Shown: piece by piece, positions 48,724 through 57,966 of the stretch
Numbering within the stretch: position 1 is the first letter of the stretch
Layout: every line of letters begins with the position of its first letter
Assembly (NCBI GenBank): GCA_035695825.1
Contig: DASRRH010000032.1
Span: 1-64,000 of the forward strand
Source of the DNA: JAKEFM01 sp035695825
GTDB lineage: Bacteria > Planctomycetota > UBA1135 > JAKEFM01
Direction: 5' to 3'
DNA length: 64,000 nucleotides
Position numbers and translations under genes: made by a program
Notes under the pieces: model-generated
What the model saw: only the letters and a program-made list of their open reading frames with translations
Told to the model about the DNA's origin: nothing
The model's database searches: none

Positions 48724-50652
48724 ATGCTCCCGCGCCCCCGATTCGCCTTCTCCACGTCTCTCCTCCTGCTCCTCGCCGCTCCCTCCCTTCCCGCGCTCCA
48801 GAGCCCCGCGGGGGGCGGCGCGTCGTACACGAACTCGACGCCCGTCACGATCCTGGACGTCAGCACGGTGAGCTCGTCGATCACGGTCTCGGGGGCCTTC
48901 CCCTTCCTCCTCGACGTCAACCTCCGGACGTTCATCACCCACACCTTCGCCGCCGACCTCGACATCACGCTCACCTCTCCGTCGGGGACGGTCGTCACCA
49001 TCACCACGGACAACGGATCGGGCAACGACAACGTCTTCAACGGGACGGTCTGGGACGACGACGGGGGGGTCCCCGTGACCGACGCCACCTTCACGAACGG
49101 GGTCGTCAAGCCCCTGCTCGCTCCGGAGGAGGCCTTCGGCGCGCTCCAGGGGGAGGACCCGAACGGCCTCTGGACGCTCACGATCACGGACGATCTCGGC
49201 GCGGACGTCGGGACCCTCCACAAGTGGACCCTCTCGATCGCGACGCTCGACGGCGCTCCCGTGGCGACGACGACGGGAGTGAACACGATCACCCCCGTCG
49301 CGATCCCGGACGCGGGGACCGTCACGGCGACGCTCGACGTGTCGGGCGCCCCTCCCTTCCTCCTCGACCTGGACCTCACCACCTTCCTGACCCACACGAA
49401 CGCCGCGGACCTCGATCTGACCCTCACCTCACCGGAGGGGACGGTCGTCACGATCACGACGGACAACGGCGGCACGAACGACGACGTGTTCAACGGGACC
49501 GTCTGGGACGACGGCGGCGTGACGCCCGTCACCGACGCCGTCTACGCGGACGGGGTCACGGCGACGCCCCTCGTTCCGGAGGAGGCCTTCGGGGCCTTCG
49601 TGGGGGAGGACCCGAACGGGACCTGGACCCTCACGATCACGGACGACACGGCCCTGGAGACGGGATCGCTCGATTCCTGGGAGCTCTCGATCGCCTCGAC
49701 GGGCCGGAACGTCCGGCTGGGAGGAGAGTCGAGGGCCTTCGTCCGGAAGGCGGCCTTCGGGATCAACTGGGCGGGCCACAACCTCGGGATCGACGCGGAC
49801 ACCCTCGCGATCGCGGGCGTCCTCAATCCGGCCGACTTCTCGAGCGACTTGACCGGCGCCGCGGTGACGATCGGGGTCAACGGGAATCCGATCGTCCCGA
49901 CGGTGGCCCTCACGGCCGCGGGGACGTTCGCGTCGGCGTCGGGCGCCTCGCCGTCCCTGCGGTGCAAGTTCTCGCCGAAGAACGGGGCCTTCGCCCTCGC
50001 TCTCCGGGGCATCGACCTCTCGACCGTGCTCGGCCTCACGAACACGACGGAGTTCGGGGGCGTGCCGGTCACCCTCGAGGTCTCCCTCGTCGGGGCGGGG
50101 CTGAACGTCGCGAAGGTCTCCGGCGACTTCCGCTTCGTCTACGCGACGGCCCTGGACAAGGCGACGAAGGGGAAGTTCTCCTTCAAGACGAACGACTCCC
50201 TCTCGGGGGTCTTCCAGTCCCTGCGCACGAACGCGGTCGAGCAGCCGGGCGGCGGGCATCTCGTCCGGGCGGCGGGTCCCCTCGTCGACACGGGCGGCGG
50301 GCCCCTGGTCCCGACCGGGGACGTCACGATCGCGATCGGGTCGGCCGCCCCGATCACGGTCCCCTTCGCCTCCCTCGTCCTGACCGGGACGGGGGCGGAG
50401 ACGCTCGTCACGCTCCCGACGGGGTCCGTCGCCGAGCTCAAGAGCTTCACGATCGCGAACGCGAAGAGGGCCTTCGCCTTCGCGACGGAGGAGGTCGCGG
50501 GGACGGGGATTCCCGCGGCCGTGCTCGGGAGCGCGCTCTCCCACGACCTGCCGGTCACGATCTCCGTCGTCACGGCGGGCGGGACGGTCGACCTCGACAC
50601 GACGGTCGAGCTCCTCCGGAAGTCCGACACGGCCGTCAGCTGGAAGCGCTGA
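48724..50652 (+). CDS. secreted protein with two proprotein-convertase P domains
   Basis: A 642-residue exported protein with signal peptide (FSTSLLLLLAAPSLPALQ). Two P/Homo B domains follow, residues about 30-175 and 185-325, each with TFITHTFAADLDITLTSPSGT or its twin (TFLTHTNAADLDLTLTSPEGT), NVFNGTVWDD, EEAFGALQGEDPNG and WTLTITDD. P domains normally follow subtilisin-type protease domains; none is present here, so it may bind glycans or stabilise a partner. Residues 330-642 are beta-rich with repeated LSTVLGLTNTTEFGGVPVTLEVSL-like segments, possibly an unknown adhesin repeat. GGAG lies 8 nt before ATG 48724; a 7-bp stem at 48684-48707 precedes it. Its stop abuts the convergent peptidase stop. 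Confidence 0.82.
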   Translation: MLPRPRFAFSTSLLLLLAAPSLPALQSPAGGGASYTNSTPVTILDVSTVSSSITVSGAFPFLLDVNLRTFITHTFAADLDITLTSPSGTVVTITTDNGSGNDNVFNGTVWDDDGGVPVTDATFTNGVVKPLLAPEEAFGALQGEDPNGLWTLTITDDLGADVGTLHKWTLSIATLDGAPVATTTGVNTITPVAIPDAGTVTATLDVSGAPPFLLDLDLTTFLTHTNAADLDLTLTSPEGTVVTITTDNGGTNDDVFNGTVWDDGGVTPVTDAVYADGVTATPLVPEEAFGAFVGEDPNGTWTLTITDDTALETGSLDSWELSIASTGRNVRLGGESRAFVRKAAFGINWAGHNLGIDADTLAIAGVLNPADFSSDLTGAAVTIGVNGNPIVPTVALTAAGTFASASGASPSLRCKFSPKNGAFALALRGIDLSTVLGLTNTTEFGGVPVTLEVSLVGAGLNVAKVSGDFRFVYATALDKATKGKFSFKTNDSLSGVFQSLRTNAVEQPGGGHLVRAAGPLVDTGGGPLVPTGDVTIAIGSAAPITVPFASLVLTGTGAETLVTLPTGSVAELKSFTIANAKRAFAFATEEVAGTGIPAAVLGSALSHDLPVTISVVTAGGTVDLDTTVELLRKSDTAVSWKR

Positions 50653-51900
50653 TCACCAGAGCGCGAACCACCACCCCGGCGGATGCCACATCGCGGCCTG
50701 GAGCCGCAGACACGCGAGCTGGAGCGCCCGGTAGTCTCCCCCCTCCGGGCGCTCCCCTCCCTCGAGGCGCTCGAGGATCGCCTCGACGCGCCGCCGGTCG
50801 GCGAGGAGCGCCCGGCGGAGGATCGCCGGGAACCGCTCCCCCGCGCCGATCCCTCGGAGAAGACGCGCCGTCGCCCGCGCGTCGGCGAGGGGGTCGACGA
50901 CCCCGTCCTCCCAGCCGAGGTCGTCCGTTCCGTCGGCCGCTCGGGCCGCGAGGCCCGCGCACCAGCGGGCGCGCCGGGCGAGGCCGGGGTAGTCGAGCGA
51001 ATCGGGCGTGTCCTCGGCGGTGTGGTAGCGGTGCGACCGCCCCGTCGAGAGGAAGACGAACGGCCGCCGGAAGGGGCGCAGGCCGTGGTAGTCGCTCACG
51101 GAGAAGCGGCGCCCGGGGACGTAGGGGAGGGTCTCGATCATCGGGAGGCCGAGGAGCACCGGCTCGACGCTCGGCTCCTCCGCGACGGAGCGGACGAGGC
51201 GCACGAGCCCGGGGCTCGCCTCGGTCCCCAGCGCGAAGAGGAGGCCGCCGAGCCCCGCCTCCCGCATCGAGGGGTCGGCGATCCCCCCCATCAGGTCGAG
51301 GACGAGGGCGCACCGCAGCCGATCGATCGGGAAGGGGGAACTCCTCCAGAACCGGGTCGACCCCATCCGGGCCGTGAGCGTGTCGGGCGGCTCCTCGGCG
51401 TCGGGGAAGACGAACGCGAGGTGGTTGGGGTACGCCGGGCGCGCGCGCGCGACCGCCCCGGCGATCGCGAGGACGATCGCCACGCTGCTCGCGTTGTCGT
51501 CCGCTCCGGGCCGCAACTTCCCGCGCACGATCCCGAGGTGGTCGTAGTGCGCGACGAGCGCGACCCAGCCCGGACGCGGAGCCGCGGAGCGCCAGAGCGC
51601 ACCGACGTTCGTCGCGTGCGGGGTCCTTCCCGTGGGTCGCGCATCGATCGGCTGCTCGAAGGAGCCGCCGAAGAGGGGTTCGAGGCCCCCGGCGCGCAGG
51701 CGGGCGACGAGGTGCTCGCGAGCGAGAGCGCTCCCGCGACTCCCTCGCCGGCGGCCTTCGAGCACGGGAGAGGCGAGGCGCCGGACGTCGGGCTCGAGGG
51801 TGGAGGGATCGAGCGCGGCGCGGAGGCGTCCCTCGGCCTCCGAGGGTCGGGCCGCCGGGCCGGGGGCGCCGGACAGGGTGTCGACGGGGCGGAGCTTCAT
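50653..51900 (-). CDS. M28-family metallopeptidase
   Basis: A 415-residue zinc aminopeptidase-like protein. Ligands can be picked in VAHYDHLGI, GADDNASSVAIVL (Asp and Asn), FPDAEEPPDT (Glu-Glu) and YHTAEDTPDSLD (His), so both metals should be bound. ATG 51900 yields a start at MKLRPVDTLSG; the frame extends upstream into ARAALAAFSAGC, which looks like a lipobox but has no usable ATG, GTG or TTG, so a lipoprotein form would need a rare start. The C-terminal 40 residues hold several tryptophans (MWHPPGWWFALW). It is distinct from the longer M28B enzyme at 10-12 kb, since it lacks the PA and dimer domains. Confidence 0.8.
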   Translation of the reverse strand: MKLRPVDTLSGAPGPAARPSEAEGRLRAALDPSTLEPDVRRLASPVLEGRRRGSRGSALAREHLVARLRAGGLEPLFGGSFEQPIDARPTGRTPHATNVGALWRSAAPRPGWVALVAHYDHLGIVRGKLRPGADDNASSVAIVLAIAGAVARARPAYPNHLAFVFPDAEEPPDTLTARMGSTRFWRSSPFPIDRLRCALVLDLMGGIADPSMREAGLGGLLFALGTEASPGLVRLVRSVAEEPSVEPVLLGLPMIETLPYVPGRRFSVSDYHGLRPFRRPFVFLSTGRSHRYHTAEDTPDSLDYPGLARRARWCAGLAARAADGTDDLGWEDGVVDPLADARATARLLRGIGAGERFPAILRRALLADRRRVEAILERLEGGERPEGGDYRALQLACLRLQAAMWHPPGWWFALW

Positions 51901-52014
51901 CGCGCACCCCGCGGAGAACGCGGCGAGCGCCGCGCGGGCGAGAGGAGAGAGCGCGCGCTCGGGAGGCGGCTCGGGATTCGTCGAGGCACGCGGGGGATTA
52001 GACTCCCCGGGGCC

Positions 52015-54084
52015 ATGTCCGTCGTCTCGCTCCTCCTCGCCCTTGCCGCGGCGCCCCCGGCACAGCGCGGGAAGCCCACCCTCGAGGAGATGATCGAGAG
52101 GGTCCGGAAGGAGTCGGACCTCGTTCCCGACGACCTCCTCCACCAGATCGCGGTCTGGCAGAACGAGACGGCCTTCGACGCGCTCGGAGAGTTCTACGGC
52201 CTCATGTCGACGGCCGCGAAGCGCCGCCAGGTCGTCCACGAGTACCGTCACTTCGCGAAGACTCCGCTCGCGTCGCGGGGGATCGACCACCTGCGGGAGG
52301 TCGGCCTCTCCCCGAAGGACCCGGACGAGGGGAAGGAGGCCGTCGGGGCGCTGGCGGCATTCGAGGAGGCGGGGGCCGACGCGCTTCGCGCGATCGCGCG
52401 CGGAGGGGGCGACCTCCTCGTCCGCGCCGAGGCAATCGGCAGGCTCGTCCCGCACCGGCAGGAGGGGGACCTCCCCCTCCTCCTCGAGCTCGCGCGCTCG
52501 GATCCTGCCGCGCCGGCGCTGCGGGCCGCCGCGATCCGCGCGATCGGCCCCGACCCTCGCGGAGAAGAGGCGACGCGCCGGGCCCTCGGCGATCCCTCCC
52601 CGACGGTGCGAGGAGCGGCGCTCGAGGCGCGCGCGAAGCGGCGGGATCCGGCGGCGATCGCGCTCGCGCGGGAATGGGCCGCCGACCCGAAGGTGAAGGA
52701 GTGGTCCCCCTGCATGGGGGCGATCGCCGTCCTGCGGGAGGCGAAGGGGGGCGAGGACGCGGCCCTCCTCTTCGCGATCGGCTCGCGGGCCGCGGCCGGC
52801 CTGCGCGCGGCGGCGCGGAAGGCGCTCCAGGACTTCGACGGCGCGCAGGTCGTCGCCGCGGCCGCCGCCGCGCTCGGGGGGAAGGACCGCAGCGCCGCCC
52901 TCTTCGCCGTCGGCGTCCTCGAGGGGCTGAAACACCCCGAGGCGGGCCGCTCGCTCCGGCGGCTGCTCCAGTCCTCCGACGTGGTCGTGATGGCCGCGGC
53001 GGCGGACGCCCTCGGCGCGCGGGGGGAGATCGAGGCGGCCCCCGACCTCCGGAAGGAGACGTCGGTCTCCGACCCCGCGGCCCGCGCCGCCGTCGTCGGG
53101 GCGCTCTCGGACCTCCTGCCGGAGGACGAGGACTGGAAGAAGCGCCTCCGGCAGTTCGCGGAGGACCGGGACCGGGAGGTCCGCGTCGCCGCCGCGCTCG
53201 CCCTCGGCGGGAACGGAGGCGTGGAGGCGCTGCCGGTCCTCGAGCGGATGCTCTTCGACCGCGAGGCGTCGGTCCGGGCGGCCGCGATCGAAGGGCTCGC
53301 GAGGGGCCGCCTCAAGGCCGCCGTCCCGATTCTTCTCGCCCGGCTCCGGAAGGAGCAGGGGCGGCTCCGCGAGGACTTCGCGGCGGCGCTGCGCCGGATC
53401 ACGGGCCAAGCGTTCGGGCGCGAGCCGGCGGACTGGGAGCGGTGGTGGGTCGCGGAAGGGGAGCGCTTCGCCGTGCCGCCCCTCCGCGAGGTCGAAGCGA
53501 AGGCGAAGGCGCTCGCGGAGGCGCGGGCGCAGGCGCGGACGGCGAGTTTCTACGGAATCGAGTTCCTCTCCGACCGCGCCGCGTTCGTCCTCGACGCCTC
53601 GGGGAGCATGGCGGAGCGGACCGGGACGGCGGCGCCGGGGGGGAGGGCGGAGTCGCGCTACGAGGTCGCGCTCCGGGAGCTCCGCAACGCCCTCGACGGC
53701 CGGCGGGGGGAGCCGGGGGCGCGCTTCGACCTCTTCCTCTTCGCCGGGAACGCCGACGCCTGGCACGAGAGGCTCCAGCCTCTGGACGAGCGCTCGGTCG
53801 AGCTCGCGGTGGGGTTCGCCTCGAAGCGCACGCCCTCGGGAGGGACGAACATCCACGAGGCGCTCTCCCGCGCCTTCGAGGACCCCGACGTCGACACGAT
53901 CTACCTCCTCTCGGACGGGGAGCCGAGCGCCGGGCTCGTGACGGACCCGGCGCTCCTCCGCGCCGAGGTGCGGGGGTGGAACCGCTTCCGGCGCGTCGTC
54001 ATCCACACGGTTTCGATCGGGACCTCGAGCGCGCTCCTCGAGGGGCTCGCCGCGGACTCGGGCGGGCGGTTCGTCAAGCGCTGA
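52015..54084 (+). CDS. HEAT-repeat protein with C-terminal von Willebrand A domain
   Basis: A 689-residue exported protein (signal SVVSLLLALAAAPPA). Residues 75-470 are HEAT repeats, helix pairs such as LVRAEAIGRLVPHRQEGDLPLLLELA and VRVAAALALGGNGGVEALPVLERML. Residues 515-689 form a VWA domain with an intact metal-ion site: LDASGSMAE (DxSxS), SGGTNIHEAL and LLSDGEPSAG. VWA domains of this type bind ligands with Mg. HEAT plus VWA combinations are typical of planctomycetes. The start at ATG 52015 lies 114 nt from the divergent peptidase gene. Function unknown; adhesion or an envelope assembly scaffold is plausible. Confidence 0.84.
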   Translation: MSVVSLLLALAAAPPAQRGKPTLEEMIERVRKESDLVPDDLLHQIAVWQNETAFDALGEFYGLMSTAAKRRQVVHEYRHFAKTPLASRGIDHLREVGLSPKDPDEGKEAVGALAAFEEAGADALRAIARGGGDLLVRAEAIGRLVPHRQEGDLPLLLELARSDPAAPALRAAAIRAIGPDPRGEEATRRALGDPSPTVRGAALEARAKRRDPAAIALAREWAADPKVKEWSPCMGAIAVLREAKGGEDAALLFAIGSRAAAGLRAAARKALQDFDGAQVVAAAAAALGGKDRSAALFAVGVLEGLKHPEAGRSLRRLLQSSDVVVMAAAADALGARGEIEAAPDLRKETSVSDPAARAAVVGALSDLLPEDEDWKKRLRQFAEDRDREVRVAAALALGGNGGVEALPVLERMLFDREASVRAAAIEGLARGRLKAAVPILLARLRKEQGRLREDFAAALRRITGQAFGREPADWERWWVAEGERFAVPPLREVEAKAKALAEARAQARTASFYGIEFLSDRAAFVLDASGSMAERTGTAAPGGRAESRYEVALRELRNALDGRRGEPGARFDLFLFAGNADAWHERLQPLDERSVELAVGFASKRTPSGGTNIHEALSRAFEDPDVDTIYLLSDGEPSAGLVTDPALLRAEVRGWNRFRRVVIHTVSIGTSSALLEGLAADSGGRFVKR

Positions 54085-54150
54085 CTGCGCGCCGCCGGGT
54101 CCGGCGCGCTAAACTACGCGCTCCTCATCCGAGCGCCTGCGCGCCCCCCC

Positions 54151-55926
54151 ATGGATCGACCGAGCCCCCGCCTCGCTTGCCTCCCCCTCCTTCCCCTCGT
54201 GTTCGCTTGCGGCGGAGGGGGCGGCGGCGGCGGGGGGGGGGGCGGCGGCCCGAGCCTCCCTCCCCCGGCGGTCACCATCTTCCTCTCCGATTCCGCGGGG
54301 GACGATCTCCTCTCCCTCGTCGGGTCGCTCGACGCGCTCGTCCTCTTCCGTCAGGGGGGGGACACCGGAGACCTCCTCCCGACGGCGGTCCCGGTCGACC
54401 TCGCCTCCCTCCGCGACCGGAGCCTCCCCCTCGCCAGCGCGAGCGTTCCCGCGGGGACCTACACTTCGGCCTTCCTCGCCTTCGCTCCGGGCGGGCTCAC
54501 GGCGCGGGCGGAATCGGGGGCCTGCGGGCCCCAGCCGTGCGTCCCCGCGTGCGGAGGCCCGCTCACCTGCGTCCCCGTCCAGACGGCGATCGGAAGCACG
54601 ACGGCGGCCTTCGCCTCGTCGGTCTCGCTCGCGAACGGCGACGAGGTCGCCGTCCAGCTCGACGTCGATCTGACGCGCAGCCTCATCTTCTCGGGCGGCT
54701 TCCTCGTGTTCGCGCCCCTCGTCGTCGCGCGCACGCTGCCGGCGGGCTCGGCGCTCGCCGAGTTCGACGCCGTCGTCACGTCGGAGAACCCCTCCCAGCG
54801 GACGTTCCGCGCCGACCTCGTGCCGCAGGACTCGGAGACGGCGCTCGGGTCGATCGAGGTCGAGGTCGAGGCGGGCGACCTCCTCCTCGGGGCGAACGGC
54901 CTCCCGTTCAGCTCCGTCGCCGCGTTCTTCACCGCCCTCGCGGTCGGCGAGCGGGTCTCCGTGAGGGGGACGTGGCAGGCCGCCGGGTTCGTCGACGCCT
55001 CCTCGGCGAAGATCGAGACGGGCTCCGGGATCCTCGTCGAGATGACCGGGCGGGTCGTCTCGAACAGCGCCTTTCTCTCGCAGTTCGCCCTCGAGGTCGG
55101 CGCCGTCGAGAGCGGCTTGGCGGTCGCCGAGCCCCCCCTCCTCGCCCTCGGCAATCCGGGCGCCATCCTCGTCGGCACCACCCCCTCGACCCGGTTCCAC
55201 GTCGAGGATCCCCCCACGACGGCGACCTCCGGGGACCTCCTCGTGGGTCACGAGGTCCGCGTGCGCTTCGCCTCCTTCGGCGGCTCCCCCTTCCCTGCGG
55301 CCTCCGTCGAGATCGAGCGCCTCGAGGTCGACTTCGAGGGGACGATCAGCGACGGGACGAATCTCCCCGCGGCCCTCGGCGTGACGCTCGACGCGGACGA
55401 CCCGCAGGTCCTCGGATTCATCGTGTCCGGGCCGGTGGCCGTGGACCTGAGCGGGGCGGGGACTCCCACGCTCCTCCTCCACGGCTCGCCTCCGCTGAAC
55501 CTCGGGTCGACGCCGGGGGACTCCGACCTCCTCGTCGGCCAGCGCGTCCGGATCCGGGGCTCCCTTCTCTCGCCGACCGCGATCGCCGCCTCGAGCCTCG
55601 GGGTCCTCCCCGGCCGCGTCGCCACCTCGACGGTCACCGGCGTCAACGCGGGGGCGGGGACTTTCGCCTGCACGTTCAACACGTCGGTGGAGCCCGCCGA
55701 CCCCTTCGGCGGGACGACGGGGAGTCCGGCGACGGTCCTCGTCCAGGTTTCCTCCCCGGCCCTCACCTTCATCGGGACGGGCGGAGCCCCGACCACGATG
55801 CTCGGGATGTTGAACTCCTTCTCGTTCCCCCCCTCGGGCCAGTCGCTCCGCGCGGAGTTCCAGGGGATCGGGACGCAGACGGCGGCCACGCTCCGGGCCT
55901 TCGACGTCCGCCTGAGGTTCCAGTAG
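54151..55926 (+). CDS. lipoprotein with polyglycine linker, DUF4382/DUF5666-like domains
   Basis: A 591-residue lipoprotein. The lipobox is LVFAC20, followed immediately by 13 consecutive glycines. Residues 38-200 (VTIFLSDSAGDDLLSLVGSLDALVLF onwards) look like DUF4382, and the following segments (AVVTSENPSQRTFRADLVPQ, GTISDGTNLPAALGVTLDADDPQ, GVNAGAGTFACTFNTSVEP) look like DUF5666 units, a pairing found in many secreted lipoproteins of unknown role. The glycine codons contain an uninterrupted run of 11 G residues that could slip during replication. It has ATG 54151 with no clear ribosome site. No catalytic motif was seen. Confidence 0.75.
   Translation: MDRPSPRLACLPLLPLVFACGGGGGGGGGGGGGPSLPPPAVTIFLSDSAGDDLLSLVGSLDALVLFRQGGDTGDLLPTAVPVDLASLRDRSLPLASASVPAGTYTSAFLAFAPGGLTARAESGACGPQPCVPACGGPLTCVPVQTAIGSTTAAFASSVSLANGDEVAVQLDVDLTRSLIFSGGFLVFAPLVVARTLPAGSALAEFDAVVTSENPSQRTFRADLVPQDSETALGSIEVEVEAGDLLLGANGLPFSSVAAFFTALAVGERVSVRGTWQAAGFVDASSAKIETGSGILVEMTGRVVSNSAFLSQFALEVGAVESGLAVAEPPLLALGNPGAILVGTTPSTRFHVEDPPTTATSGDLLVGHEVRVRFASFGGSPFPAASVEIERLEVDFEGTISDGTNLPAALGVTLDADDPQVLGFIVSGPVAVDLSGAGTPTLLLHGSPPLNLGSTPGDSDLLVGQRVRIRGSLLSPTAIAASSLGVLPGRVATSTVTGVNAGAGTFACTFNTSVEPADPFGGTTGSPATVLVQVSSPALTFIGTGGAPTTMLGMLNSFSFPPSGQSLRAEFQGIGTQTAATLRAFDVRLRFQ
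54232..54242 (+). repeat. 11-base G homopolymer inside the polyglycine codons
   Basis: Eleven consecutive G in codons 28-31 of the lipoprotein, within a longer GGC/GGG block (54211-54249). A change of one base would take the frame out of phase, so it is a possible phase-variation switch. It is also a place where sequencing errors are likely. Confidence 0.8.
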
Positions 55927-55968
55927 TCCCACGATTCGAGCGCGGGGGCGCGCGCGGGGATCCCGGAC

Positions 55969-56895
55969 ATGAACGACCCCTCCGTTTCGAAAGACGGAGC
56001 CGCCGCGGCGCAGGGACCGGCCGCGGAGGGGGGAGGGGGCGAGGGCTTCGCCCGATCGATCCTCCCGCTCTTCGTCACGCCCCTCGTCATCATCGGGCCG
56101 CTCGTCGTCCTCTCCGCGGCGTTCCTCCTCCTCTTCGTCGCCCGCGAACGGACCCCCGGCGAGAACCTCGAGCGCGTCTTGAACGGCGGGGCGAACGAGC
56201 GATGGCAGGCCGCCTTCGAGCTGCAGCGCCAGCTCCAGGACCCGGGGGCGGCGGGGGAGCTCGACGCGGCCTTCCTCGGGCGGCTCCTCGGCGCCTACGA
56301 GAAGGCCCGCGACGACGACCCGCGCGTGCGCGAGTTCCTCGGCTCGGCCCTCGGGGGCCTCCGGAGCGCCCGGGCGGTCCCGGCCCTCCTCGCGACGCTC
56401 GAGGACGCGCCCTCCGACGATTCCGGGAGGGTCCGCCTCGCCGCGCTGCGCGCGCTCGCGGCGATCGGCGACGACGCCGCCGTCGCGCCGATCGCGAGGG
56501 TCCTGCGGGGGGACGCCGACCGGGGCCTCCGGATGGGCGCGGCGAACGCGCTCGGGAGCCTCCCGGGGGAGGAGTCCGTCGCCGCGCTCCTCGCCGGGCT
56601 CCGGGACGGCGAGGTCCAGGTCCGCTGGAACGCGGCCCTCGCCCTCGCCGCGCACGGGCGGCGCGAGGGGGTGCCACACCTCCTCGAAATGCTCGAGCGC
56701 GCCAACCTCTCGTTCTTCACGGGCCCCCGCGTCGAGGATCTGCGGGAGGAGGCGGTGGTCTCCGCGATCCGCGCCCTCGCGCGCCTGCGAGTGGCCGAGG
56801 CCGCCCCCCGGATCGAGGCCCTCGCAAGGTCCGACCCGAACCCCCGAGTCCAGAACGAAGCGCTCCGGGCGCAGCGCGAGCTCCGCGGGAACTGA
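55969..56895 (+). CDS. membrane-anchored HEAT-repeat protein
   Basis: A 308-residue protein with a low-complexity N-terminus, one membrane segment (residues 35-60, FVTPLVIIGPLVVLSAAFLLLFV) and then HEAT-like helix pairs to the end (VRLAALRALAAIGDDAAVAPIARVL, LRMGAANALGSLPGEESVAALLAGL, VQVRWNAALALAAHGRREGVPHLLEML). HEAT repeats bind proteins or prosthetic groups. The gene lies 228 nt upstream of the Rieske gene on the same strand; a promoter and a hairpin lie between. A role as an assembly factor for the bc complex is conceivable but not shown. Confidence 0.75.
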   Translation: MNDPSVSKDGAAAAQGPAAEGGGGEGFARSILPLFVTPLVIIGPLVVLSAAFLLLFVARERTPGENLERVLNGGANERWQAAFELQRQLQDPGAAGELDAAFLGRLLGAYEKARDDDPRVREFLGSALGGLRSARAVPALLATLEDAPSDDSGRVRLAALRALAAIGDDAAVAPIARVLRGDADRGLRMGAANALGSLPGEESVAALLAGLRDGEVQVRWNAALALAAHGRREGVPHLLEMLERANLSFFTGPRVEDLREEAVVSAIRALARLRVAEAAPRIEALARSDPNPRVQNEALRAQRELRGN

Positions 56896-56908
56896 GCGGC
56901 CCATCCCC

Positions 56909-56936
56909 TTGAATCCGAATCCCCTCGCAATAGGCT
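56909..56936 (+). promoter_or_regulatory. putative sigma-70 promoter of the cytochrome bc operon
   Basis: TTGAAT (56909-56914), 16 nt, TAGGCT (56931-56936). It would give a GC-rich leader of about 180 nt to the Rieske ATG at 57124. The -10 again starts with TAG. Located 14 nt after the HEAT gene stop. Confidence 0.45.
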
Positions 56937-56965
56937 GGCCCGCCCCAGCCCCCGCTCGGGGAAGG

Positions 56966-56989
56966 GCGGCCCCGTCCGACGGGGGCCGC
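56966..56989 (+). terminator. GC-rich hairpin in the bc operon leader
   Basis: Stem GCGGCCCCGTC/GAC-GGGGGCCGC with a one-base loop and one bulged G, between the HEAT and Rieske genes. It could terminate the HEAT transcript or act as an attenuator in the leader made from the promoter at 56909; no T run follows. The rest of the leader has no gene. Confidence 0.4.
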
Positions 56990-57123
56990 GGGTCGTTCGG
57001 ATGCCCGGCCGCGCCGACCGCCCTCGCCGTCGAGCGGGCCCCGCGGGCGTCGAACGGGTCCCTCCCCGGCGAGATCGCCGGGCGCCAGGGACGCAACGGC
57101 GCGTCCGCACGATAAGTCGGTCG

Positions 57124-57933
57124 ATGAGCGAGACTCCTCCCGCCCCCGCGGCTCCGGAGAAGACCCCCGCCGAAAGGGGGGCGGGTGCTTCGCCGGCGGG
57201 AGGGGCGGCGCCGAAGCCCGCGGGGGGGGTGGACGCGGCTCCGGCGCCTCCCCCCGCCGCGAGTCCGGCGACCCCTTCCGCGCCGCCCGCGAGTCCGGCG
57301 GCGCCCTCCGGATCGAAGCCCGCCGCGGCGCCGAGCGCGCCCTCGAAGCCCGCCGCCGGACCGAAGACCCTCCACGGCGCGGGCGGCGAGGAAGAGGGGT
57401 GGACCCCGCTCCACCCCTACCCCCTCGCCCCGGTCGGGGCGGGGACGACGCGCCGGGGGTTCCTCTCCTGGTTCACGATCGGGTGGGCCGCCTTCTCGGC
57501 GGCCTCCGTGGCCGGGCTCGGGGCGCTCCAGCGGTTCCTCTTCCCGAACGTCACCTACGAGCCGCCCCTCTCCTTCAAGGCGGGCTTCCCGACGGAGTAC
57601 GGCCTCGGCGTCGAGGAGAAGTTCAAGGAGCGCTACGGCGTCTGGATCGTGCGGGAGTCGAGGGGCTTCTACGCCCTCTCGACGGTCTGCACGCACCTCG
57701 GATGCACGCCGAACTGGCTCACGGCCGAGTCGAAGTTCAAGTGTCCCTGCCACGGGTCGGGCTTCATGGTGACGGGGGTCAACTTCGAGGGCCCGGCGCC
57801 CCGGCCGCTCGAGCGCTACAAGATCGCGCTCGCCGAGGACGGCCAGCTCCTGATCGACAAGAACGCGAAGTTCCAGAAGGAGAAGGGGGAGTGGGATCGA
57901 CCGGGGGCCTACCTCGCGATCCCCCTCGCCTGA
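57124..57933 (+). CDS. Rieske iron-sulfur protein of a cytochrome bc/b6f-type complex
   Basis: A 269-residue protein. The [2Fe-2S] ligands are C189-T-H191 with C194 (CTHLGC) and C207-P-C209-H210 (CPCHGSGF); C194 and C209 form the usual disulfide of the Rieske fold, the other four bind iron. Residues 1-85 are almost pure Ala/Pro/Lys/Gly, and a twin-arginine-like TRRGFLSW (residues 109-116) precedes the membrane anchor (117-140). In quinol:cytochrome oxidoreductases it takes an electron from quinol and swings to cytochrome c. It is the first gene of the operon. ATG 57124 gives no canonical Shine-Dalgarno. Confidence 0.92.
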   Translation: MSETPPAPAAPEKTPAERGAGASPAGGAAPKPAGGVDAAPAPPPAASPATPSAPPASPAAPSGSKPAAAPSAPSKPAAGPKTLHGAGGEEEGWTPLHPYPLAPVGAGTTRRGFLSWFTIGWAAFSAASVAGLGALQRFLFPNVTYEPPLSFKAGFPTEYGLGVEEKFKERYGVWIVRESRGFYALSTVCTHLGCTPNWLTAESKFKCPCHGSGFMVTGVNFEGPAPRPLERYKIALAEDGQLLIDKNAKFQKEKGEWDRPGAYLAIPLA

Positions 57934-57966
57934 GGCGCCGCTTCCGCCTCGCGGAGAACGACGACG

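Noticed and set aside
45279..51377. Very long plus-strand frame of about 2000 codons, and an equally long one on the minus strand at 45286-49395.
   Set aside because: Composition is almost only Arg, Gly, Pro, Ala and Asp with no motif, and real genes with clear families lie in other frames of the same region.
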